NCBI RefSeq assembly: GCF_026340465.1
Contig: NZ_JAPEPC010000001.1
Span: forward strand, 1,553,501 to 1,617,500
Direction of reading: 5' to 3'
Length of the DNA: 64,000 nt
Origin: Streptomyces sp. NBC_01306
GTDB lineage: Bacteria; Actinomycetota; Actinomycetes; Streptomycetales; Streptomycetaceae
Both the position numbers and the translations under genes were made by a program. The notes under the pieces were generated by a model, which saw only the letters and a program-made list of their open reading frames with translations, did not search any database and was not told where the DNA came from. Positions 57,437 through 64,000 of this stretch are shown one piece after another; position 1 is the first letter of the stretch; each line of letters begins with the position of its first letter.

Positions 57437-58945
57437 TCAGCCTTCGGCGCCGAGCTTCTCCAGGATCAGCTCGCGGACGCGCGCCGCGTCCGCCTGTCCC
57501 CGGGTGGCCTTCATGACCGCGCCGACGAGCGCACCGGCGGCGGCCACCTTGCCGCTGCGGATCTTGTCCGCGATCGCGGCGTTGCCCGCGATGGCTTCGT
57601 CCACAGCGGCGCCGAGCGCGCCGTCGTCGGAGACGACCTTCAGACCGCGCTTCTCGACGACCTCGTCCGGTCCGCCCTCACCGGCGAGCACGCCGTCGAT
57701 GACCTGGCGGGCCAGCTTGTCGTTGAGGTCGCCCGCCGCGACGAGCTCCGCGACCCGAGCGACCTGCTCCGGCGTGATGGGCAGCGCGGCGAGGTCGCGG
57801 CCGGTCTCGTTGGCGTTGCGGGCGAGCTCACCCATCCACCACTTGCGGGCCTGGTCGGACGGGGCGCCCGCGTCGATCGTGGCCAGAATCGGGCCGAGCG
57901 CACCGGCGTTGAGGATCGACTGCATGTCGAACTCGGTGACGCCCCACTCCTCGCGCAGCCGGTTGCGGCGCACGCGCGGCAGCTCGGGCAGTGCGCCCCG
58001 CAGCTCCTCGACCCAGTCGCGCGCGGGCGCGACGGGGACCAGGTCGGGCTCCGGGAAGTACCGGTAGTCCTCGGCGTTGTCCTTGATGCGGCCGGCCGTG
58101 GTGGAGCCGTCCTCCTCGTGGAAGTGCCGGGTCTCCTGCACGATCGATCCGCCGGAGCTGAGCACCGCGGCGTGCCGCTGGATCTCGTAACGCGCGGCGC
58201 GTTCGACCGAGCGCAGCGAGTTGACGTTCTTCGTCTCGGAGCGGGTACCGAGCTTCTCGACACCGTGCAGGCGCAGCGACAGGTTGACGTCGCAGCGCAT
58301 CTGGCCCATCTCCATCCGGGCCTCGGAGACGCCCAGCGCCTTGATCAGCTCGCGCAGCTCGGCGACGTACGCCTTGGCGACCTCGGGGGCACGCTCGCCC
58401 GCTCCCTCGATCGGCTTGGTGACGATCTCGATGAGCGGAATGCCCGCGCGGTTGTAGTCGAGCAGCGAGTGGGACGCGCCGTGGATACGGCCGGTGGCGC
58501 CGCCGACATGCAGCGACTTGCCGGTGTCCTCCTCCATGTGGGCGCGCTCGATCTGCACCCGGAAGGTCTCGCCGTCCTCCAGCTGGACGTCCAGATAGCC
58601 GTCGAAGGCGATCGGCTCGTCGTACTGCGAGGTCTGGAAGTTCTTCGGCATGTCCGGATAGAAGTAGTTCTTCCGGGCGAAGCGGCACCACTCGGCGATC
58701 TCGCAGTTCAGCGCGAGACCGATCTTGATGGCCGACTCGACGCCGATCGCGTTGACGACGGGCAGCGAGCCGGGCAGACCCAGACAGGTGGGGCAGGTCT
58801 GCGAGTTGGGCTCGGCCCCCAGCTCGGTGGAGCAGCCGCAGAACATCTTGGTCCTGGTGCCGAGCTCGACATGGACCTCCAGGCCCATGACGGGGTCGTA
58901 CGTCGCGAGAGCTTCCTCGTACGACGCGAGTTCAGTGACGGTCAC
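57437..58945 (-). CDS. gatB: Asp/Glu-tRNA amidotransferase subunit B
   Basis: 502 residues. GatB N-terminal kinase/amidotransferase domain with Cys-rich zinc site (FCGCSTELG.., CPTCLGLPG), conserved VHVELGT and [10 protein letters not shown]-terminal helical YqeY domain (about 400-502). Converts Asp-tRNA(Asn)/Glu-tRNA(Gln) to the amides with GatA and GatC. ATG 58945. Last of the gatC-gatA-orf-gatB minus-strand run. Confidence 0.96.
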   Translation of the reverse strand: MTVTELASYEEALATYDPVMGLEVHVELGTRTKMFCGCSTELGAEPNSQTCPTCLGLPGSLPVVNAIGVESAIKIGLALNCEIAEWCRFARKNYFYPDMPKNFQTSQYDEPIAFDGYLDVQLEDGETFRVQIERAHMEEDTGKSLHVGGATGRIHGASHSLLDYNRAGIPLIEIVTKPIEGAGERAPEVAKAYVAELRELIKALGVSEARMEMGQMRCDVNLSLRLHGVEKLGTRSETKNVNSLRSVERAARYEIQRHAAVLSSGGSIVQETRHFHEEDGSTTAGRIKDNAEDYRYFPEPDLVPVAPARDWVEELRGALPELPRVRRNRLREEWGVTEFDMQSILNAGALGPILATIDAGAPSDQARKWWMGELARNANETGRDLAALPITPEQVARVAELVAAGDLNDKLARQVIDGVLAGEGGPDEVVEKRGLKVVSDDGALGAAVDEAIAGNAAIADKIRSGKVAAAGALVGAVMKATRGQADAARVRELILEKLGAEG

Positions 58946-58961
58946 GATGAGACTTTCCCTC

Positions 58962-59204
58962 TCAGCCCAGCAGGACGTCGTCGTCGCCCAGGCGCTTCAG
59001 CTCACGTACGAGCAGAGCGATGCCGGTGGCGATGGCGGCTGCGGAGACGACGGCGTCGACCAGACGGAGCGTGTCGTTCTCGGTACGGGCCTTCTTGCCC
59101 TGCTTGATCACGCTCAGCGCACCGAAGGCGGTGGTTCCGATGGACAGGTACGTACCGGCCTTGGACTTCTTGAATCCCTTGGCCTTGCTCACAACAGCAC
59201 TCAC
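58962..59204 (-). CDS. Small membrane protein in gat operon (80 aa)
   Basis: 80 residues, with a basic N-terminus ([11 protein letters not shown]) and two hydrophobic segments (19-35, 49-66). It overlaps gatA's stop by 4 bases (ATGA) and lies 16 bases before gatB, so it is a co-transcribed operon member. Conserved at this site in Streptomyces as far as I recall; no assigned function. Confidence 0.8.
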   Translation of the reverse strand: MSAVVSKAKGFKKSKAGTYLSIGTTAFGALSVIKQGKKARTENDTLRLVDAVVSAAAIATGIALLVRELKRLGDDDVLLG

Positions 59205-60709
59205 AATGACGGAGCCTCCTCAAGCAGCGGGTGTCCCCACCTTTCCACGAAGGCGGCCTCGACGGCAGCTCCGACCTTGTACAGCCGGTCGTCCTTCATG
59301 GCGGGGGCGATGATCTGCAGGCCGACCGGCAGTCCGTCTTCCGGGGCCAGGCCGCAGGGCAGCGACATGGCGGAATTTCCGGCCAGGTTGGTCGGAATGG
59401 TGCACAGGTCGGCGAGGTACATCGCCATCGGGTCGTCGGCGCGCTCACCGATCGGGAAGGCGGTGGTGGGCGTGGTCGGCGAAACGATCACGTCGACGCC
59501 GCTGCCCTCCTCGAATGCCTTCTCGAAGTCCCGCGTGATGAGGGTGCGGACCTTCTGGGCGCTGCCGTAGTACGCGTCGTAGTAGCCGGAGCTGAGCGCG
59601 TACGTACCGAGGATGATGCGGCGCTTGACCTCGTCGCCGAAACCGGCCTCACGGGAGAGCGCGGTGACGTCCTCGGCGGACTTCGTGCCGTCGTCGCCGA
59701 CCCGCAGGCCGTACCGCATGGCGTCGAAGCGGGCCAGGTTGGAGCTGCACTCCGAGGGGGCGATCAGGTAGTACGCGGAGAGCGCCAGGTCGAAGGAGGG
59801 GCAGTCCAGCTCCACGATCTCGGCGCCGAGTTCCCTGAGGAGCTCGACGGACTCGTCGAAGCGCTGGATGACCCCGGCCTGGTAGCCCTCGCCGCGGAAC
59901 TGCTTGACGACTCCCACGCGCAGCCCGGCGACCGAGCCGTTGCGGGCGGCCTCGACGACCGGCGGGACCGGGGCGTCGATGGAGGTCGAGTCGAGCGGGT
60001 CGTGCCCGGCGATGGCCTCGTGCAGCAGGGCCGCGTCCAGGACCGTACGGGCGCAGGGGCCGCCCTGGTCGAGGGAGGACGAGAACGCCACCATGCCGTA
60101 GCGGGACACCCCGCCGTAGGTCGGCTTGACGCCGACGGTGCCGGTGACGGCGGCGGGCTGGCGGATGGAGCCGCCGGTGTCCGTGCCGATGGCCAGCGGG
60201 GCCTCGTACGCCGCCAGTGCGGCGGACGAGCCGCCGCCGGAGCCGCCGGGGATCCGGGAGAGGTCCCAGGGGTTGCCGGTTGGCCCGTAGGCGCTGTTCT
60301 CGGTCGAGGACCCCATGGCGAACTCGTCCATGTTGGTCTTGCCGAGGATGACGACGTCGGCGGCCTTGAGGCGCTTGGTGACGGTCGCGTCGTACGGCGG
60401 GAGCCAGCCTTCGAGGATCTTGGAGCCGACGGTGGTCGGGACGCCCTCGGTGGTGAAGATGTCCTTCAGCGCCAGGGGTACACCGGCCAGCGGTCCGAGC
60501 TTCTCGCCGTTCGCCCGCTTGGCGTCGACCGCGCGGGCCTGCGCGAGCGCGCCCTCACGGTCGACGTGCAGGAAGGCGTTGACCTTCTCGTCGACGGCCT
60601 CGATCCGGGCGAGGTGCGCCTCGGTGACCTCGACGGCCGTGAGCTCGCCGGAAGCGATCTTCCCGGCGATCTCGGCGGCGGTGAGCTTGATGATGTTGAT
60701 GTCCGTCAT
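59201..60709 (-). CDS. gatA: Asp/Glu-tRNA amidotransferase subunit A
   Basis: 502 residues. Amidase-signature glutaminase: catalytic Lys in LALKDIFTT (about 82), [13 protein letters not shown] (about 155-167) and [12 protein letters not shown] with the nucleophile Ser. ATG 60709. 4-base overlap with the small downstream gene and 3 bases after gatC. The triad is intact. Confidence 0.97.
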   Translation of the reverse strand: MTDINIIKLTAAEIAGKIASGELTAVEVTEAHLARIEAVDEKVNAFLHVDREGALAQARAVDAKRANGEKLGPLAGVPLALKDIFTTEGVPTTVGSKILEGWLPPYDATVTKRLKAADVVILGKTNMDEFAMGSSTENSAYGPTGNPWDLSRIPGGSGGGSSAALAAYEAPLAIGTDTGGSIRQPAAVTGTVGVKPTYGGVSRYGMVAFSSSLDQGGPCARTVLDAALLHEAIAGHDPLDSTSIDAPVPPVVEAARNGSVAGLRVGVVKQFRGEGYQAGVIQRFDESVELLRELGAEIVELDCPSFDLALSAYYLIAPSECSSNLARFDAMRYGLRVGDDGTKSAEDVTALSREAGFGDEVKRRIILGTYALSSGYYDAYYGSAQKVRTLITRDFEKAFEEGSGVDVIVSPTTPTTAFPIGERADDPMAMYLADLCTIPTNLAGNSAMSLPCGLAPEDGLPVGLQIIAPAMKDDRLYKVGAAVEAAFVERWGHPLLEEAPSL

Positions 60710-60712
60710 GGC

Positions 60713-61009
60713 TTAGTCCTCCCCCAGGATCTGCGGCACCTTGAAACGCCGCTGCTCCTGGGCTGGGGCGCCGGAGAGGGCCTGCTCCGGGGTGAGCGAC
60801 GGACGGACCTCGTCCGCGCGCATGACATTCGTCAGCGGCAGCGGGTGGGAGGTCGGCGGTACGTCTTGGTCGGCAACCTCGGAGACGCGGGCGACCGCGC
60901 CGAGAATGTCGTCGAGCTGTCCGGCGAAGTGGTCGAGCTCTTCGTCCTTCAGCTCCAGACGTGCCAGCCGTGCGAGGTGGGCGACCTCCTCGCGCGTGAT
61001 GCCAGGCAT
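60713..61009 (-). CDS. gatC: Asp/Glu-tRNA amidotransferase subunit C
   Basis: 98 residues. Typical GatC: start [30 protein letters not shown] and the Pro-rich middle ([18 protein letters not shown]). Stabilises GatA-GatB. First gene of the operon; the 325-base upstream stretch presumably holds its promoter. Confidence 0.96.
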   Translation of the reverse strand: MPGITREEVAHLARLARLELKDEELDHFAGQLDDILGAVARVSEVADQDVPPTSHPLPLTNVMRADEVRPSLTPEQALSGAPAQEQRRFKVPQILGED

Positions 61010-61334
61010 GCAGCGATCCTCAGGGGTGAGTGTGTGGATTTTGGCCCAATCCTATGGGGCCGGGGGCCGTGGCCACTAAACGGTTTCACCGGGGACAGCC
61101 GCGGAGACGAATCCGGCGCTGCGGAAAGCCGGGCGCAGGGACGTCTCAAGCCCGCTCGTACGCGGTCCCTGTGGTCCCCGCGGTCCCTGTCCCGCGCGGT
61201 CCCTGGGGCGGCCCCTCGGTCCCTGTGGTCGAGAAGCGGGGTCCTCACCGGAGCCCGGGTTACGGGTGTGAGGGGCCGGGTCAGGGGCGCTCCGGGGTAC
61301 GGGCGCGGGAGCCGGACCCCGGGGGGAGCCCGGG
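61010..61334. other. Repeat-containing intergenic region upstream of gatC
   Basis: No gene seen. Contains CGGTCCCTG four times (61163-61225) and the 18-base direct repeat GAGCCCGGGTTACGGGTG at 61251-61268 and 61326-61343, the latter overlapping the rmdB stop. The gatC promoter should be near 61010-61060. The direct repeat may mark a small deletion/duplication endpoint. Confidence 0.55.
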
Positions 61335-63500
61335 TTACGGGTGCTGGTCCTGCTGCGGTCGCGGGCGGCTGTGCAGCACCACCTGCCCGGACGGCAGCTT
61401 CTCCTTCTCCGCGGCGGCCGCAGCCGCAAGCTCGGCCGGCCGCTGCCATCCCCGGGACCCCCGGGCCAGCAGCCATGCCGTCGCCTCGTGCGGCGGCATC
61501 GCGGCCGCCACCAGCCAGCCCTGTACGGCGTCGCAGCCCAGATCGCGGAGCCGCTCCCAGGTCTCGTCGTCCTCGACGCCCTCGGCCACGACGATCAGGC
61601 CGAGCGAGTGGGCCAGGTCGACCGTGCAGCGGACGATCTCGGCGTCCTCGTTGTCCACCGCGAGCCGGGCCACGAACGACCGGTCGATCTTCAGCTCGCT
61701 CACCGGGAGCCGCCGCAGATGGACCAGCGACGAGTACCCCGTGCCGAAGTCGTCCAGCGACATCTTCACGCCGTGTGCGGTCAGCCCGGCGAGGGTGTCG
61801 GCGGCCCGCTGCGGGTCCTCCAGCAGGACATGCTCGGTTATCTCCAGCTGGAGCGCGCCCGGCGGCACCCCGTGCCTGGCCAGCCGGGCTGCCACCGCTC
61901 CGGCGAAGCCGGGGGTGTGCACATCGCGCGGCGAGACGTTGACGGCCACCGGGACCTTCAGGCCCTGGAGGCGCCACTTGGCGACCTGGGCCAGGGCCGT
62001 CTCCAGGACGTACTCGGTGAGATGCGGCATCAGCCCCGACGACTCGGCGATGGCGATGAACTCGTCCGGGGGGACCCTGCCGCGCTCCGGGTGCACCCAC
62101 CGGACCAGCGCCTCAAGACCCGCCACCTGTCCGTCGAACCGGACCTTCGGCTGGTAGTGCAGCTCCACATCGCCCGCGTCGAGCGCGCGCCGCAGATCGC
62201 CGAGCAACCCGAGCCGGTCAGGGGTGTTGGAGTCCCGCTTGGACTCGTACACCTCGACACCCGTGCGGTCCCGCTTGGCCTGGTACATCGCCACGTCGGC
62301 GCGCTGGAGGAGCCCCTCGGCGTCCAGCGCGTGGTCGGGAAAGACCGAGACGCCGGCGCTCGCCTCAAGGACCAGCGTCAGCCCGTCGAGGTCGAGCGGG
62401 GAGCTCAGTTCGGCCACCAGGTGGCGCGCGATGCGCATCACGCTCGTCGCCGAGTCGGCAGCCGGGAGCAGCACGGCGAACTCGTCGCCGCCGAGGCGGG
62501 CGACCTCCGCACCGCGCGGCAGTGCGAACCGCAGCCGCTCCGCTATCTGCAACAGCAGCCGGTCGCCCGCGAGATGCCCGAGCGTGTCATTGACCGAGCG
62601 GAACCGGTCGAGGTCGATCAGTACCAGTGACGATCTGAATCCGCCATTCTCCGCCTCCGCCAGCGCGGCCCAGGTCCGCTCCAGCAGCCACTGGCGGTTG
62701 GGCAGTCCGGTCAGCGGGTCGCGCAGCTGCTCCTCCGCACGGGCCCTGGCGATCCACAGCGTGGAGTCCAGAGCGATCAGCGGCACCGCGAAGAGCGGCA
62801 GCAACAGCGGCAGGGACACCGCGACCACGCAGATCAGCGGGGCGATCCCGAGCAGCGCGACGCCGACGAGTCCCTGCCTGACCAGAGCCGTACGGGCGAC
62901 GGTCGGCAGCCCGCGGCTGGGCGGCGGCGCCGCGGACCAGAGCAGCATCCGCGCGACGACCAGATAGGCGGCGGCCGCCAGCACGATCTCCGCCGCGGAC
63001 CCGATCCCCCAGGTGAGTGGCTGCCAGGGGTGCGCGACCGTCGAGGTCTCGCCGAAGGCGGCGAGGACGAGGGCGGCGGCGCCGATCCCCAGGATGTCGG
63101 ACGCGCCGTGCAGCAGCCCCTGCCGCCAGCGGCGGCTGCGAGCAGCCCCCACGAGGACGACGACGGCTAGGCTGACCAGCGCCGCGGGCAGCCAGCCGTA
63201 CAGCAGCAGGACGGCGAGGGTGAGAGCGGCGCCGGAACCGGTACCGCCCCACCAGCGGTCGCGGCCCAATGCGACCAGATGGCCCACGATGATGCCGGTG
63301 AGGACGGCGAGCGCCCAGCCCGCCGTGCCGTCGGGGAACAGCGCGCGGCCGTCTCTGACAGCGGCTAACGATCCGGTCACCAGGACGACTGCGGCCAGTC
63401 CCACGACGAACGGGAAGGCGGGCAGCCTCGCCAAGGAGTGAGCGAACTGCGCGAAACCGCGCACCCGCGACTCCGGATCGGCGCTCTCGGTCGGTTTCAT
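61335..63500 (-). CDS. rmdB: GGDEF-EAL membrane protein (RmdB-like c-di-GMP phosphodiesterase)
   Basis: 721 residues from ATG 63500 (GAGAGGGA site, 6 bases). About six N-terminal helices (28-250), GGDEF 337-341 intact but with RGAE instead of RxxD at the I-site, then intact EAL (EALVRW, 463-468; DDFGTGYSSLVHLRRLPV; the TEH segment LQLEITEHVLLED). Fits RmdB, a phosphodiesterase affecting S. coelicolor development (SCO5495), which also lies between gatC and ligA. Terminal tail Ala/Glu-rich. Confidence 0.9.
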   Translation of the reverse strand: MKPTESADPESRVRGFAQFAHSLARLPAFPFVVGLAAVVLVTGSLAAVRDGRALFPDGTAGWALAVLTGIIVGHLVALGRDRWWGGTGSGAALTLAVLLLYGWLPAALVSLAVVVLVGAARSRRWRQGLLHGASDILGIGAAALVLAAFGETSTVAHPWQPLTWGIGSAAEIVLAAAAYLVVARMLLWSAAPPPSRGLPTVARTALVRQGLVGVALLGIAPLICVVAVSLPLLLPLFAVPLIALDSTLWIARARAEEQLRDPLTGLPNRQWLLERTWAALAEAENGGFRSSLVLIDLDRFRSVNDTLGHLAGDRLLLQIAERLRFALPRGAEVARLGGDEFAVLLPAADSATSVMRIARHLVAELSSPLDLDGLTLVLEASAGVSVFPDHALDAEGLLQRADVAMYQAKRDRTGVEVYESKRDSNTPDRLGLLGDLRRALDAGDVELHYQPKVRFDGQVAGLEALVRWVHPERGRVPPDEFIAIAESSGLMPHLTEYVLETALAQVAKWRLQGLKVPVAVNVSPRDVHTPGFAGAVAARLARHGVPPGALQLEITEHVLLEDPQRAADTLAGLTAHGVKMSLDDFGTGYSSLVHLRRLPVSELKIDRSFVARLAVDNEDAEIVRCTVDLAHSLGLIVVAEGVEDDETWERLRDLGCDAVQGWLVAAAMPPHEATAWLLARGSRGWQRPAELAAAAAAEKEKLPSGQVVLHSRPRPQQDQHP

Positions 63501-63794
63501 GCCCGTCCCTCTCACAGCCGGCAGTGCCCATGCACGTGATGGCCCGCTGTCATGCCGTCACGGCTCATATCTTGTCCCGGACTCGGGAAGAAACTCCAGA
63601 GGAAGAATCTCCAGAAGAGCAGGGCAGGCCCATTGCAGCCGTGCGGGACGGGCGCACTCTTCAACAGTAGGCCGCGGAAGGGCCTGACGGGCAGCGTCCT
63701 GCAGGTCTTGCCCGAATGCGACCCGACCGTCCCGAACCATCTGCTATGGGCCGAACGGGTGAGCTTGGCCCCACCGTTCACTCCCGCTCCTCCG
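63501..63794. other. rmdB-ligA intergenic region
   Basis: About 290 bases. An open frame at 63512-63781 (minus) has no protein character and is not accepted. The motif CTCCAGA..AAGAA recurs near 63592 and 63609. Presumably holds the rmdB promoter. Confidence 0.4.

Positions 63795-64000
<206 letters not shown>

Noticed and set aside
63512..63781. 89-aa minus-strand ORF between rmdB and ligA
   Set aside because: No ribosome site, unusual composition for this genome (many His, Trp, Phe, Ser) and no resemblance to known proteins.

Overview
The window is a high-GC Streptomyces chromosome segment. The evidence is the extreme GC bias at third codon positions, the GTG/TTG starts preceded by GGAGG-type ribosome sites, and a gene order I recall from the core-chromosome ligA-rmdB-gatCAB ... 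ilvBN-ilvC-serA ... leuB-ilvE-cimA segment of S. coelicolor (about SCO5494 to SCO5530, here in reverse). Most of the window is core metabolism, with several accessory insertions. No rRNA, tRNA, CRISPR array or insertion sequence was seen.

Layout. 0.6-2.7 kb: a two-gene flavohaemoglobin-like/PPOX operon. 2.7-4.6 kb: cimA behind a short Ile-Ile leader peptide and an intrinsic terminator. 4.7-13.1 kb: a nitrogen-catabolism block, with an MHS permease, a TetR regulator, an agmatine deiminase-family enzyme, and an atypical two-gene urease (fused gamma-beta subunit plus alpha) that has no maturation genes and lacks the flap cysteine. This block is divergent from an NCS1 permease and an amidase. 13.2-15.6 kb: ilvE and leuB. 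15.7-18.3 kb: an exported phosphatase, a 45-residue protein, and a PadR regulator whose 3' end and downstream partner look damaged. 18.3-22.8 kb: a compact five-gene, AT-richer island with a WXG100-like protein, a long protein with an ESX-like N-terminus, two lipoproteins and one exported protein. 23.0-28.0 kb: a surface-anchored protein, a NACHT NTPase and a DUF4291-like protein. 28.1-32.2 kb: proline catabolism (pruA, putB) with a divergent PucR-type regulator. 32.2-35.1 kb: a cyanate module (cynR divergent from cynT-cynS) that also carries a guanine deaminase-like enzyme. 35.2-44.6 kb: TetR, serA, ilvC, ilvN, ilvB with a 13-residue attenuator peptide, and a GGDEF/degenerate-EAL membrane protein. 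44.7-56 kb: oxidoreductases, a lipoprotein dehydrogenase, a large LuxR-type (LAL) regulator coupled to a small basic protein, an MMPL exporter and an S4 RNA-binding protein. 56-64 kb: an anion permease probably using a CTG start, gatB-orf-gatA-gatC, rmdB and the 3' end of ligA.

Working together: ilvBN, ilvC, leuB, ilvE and cimA are most of the branched-chain amino-acid pathway, spread over 40 kb. Two of its transcription units carry peptide-leader attenuators whose codons match their pathway products. The most interesting parts are the accessory-less urease cluster, the five-gene WXG/ESX-like island, the Ile-Ile leader before cimA, the deaminase in the cyn operon and the NACHT/DUF4291 pair.
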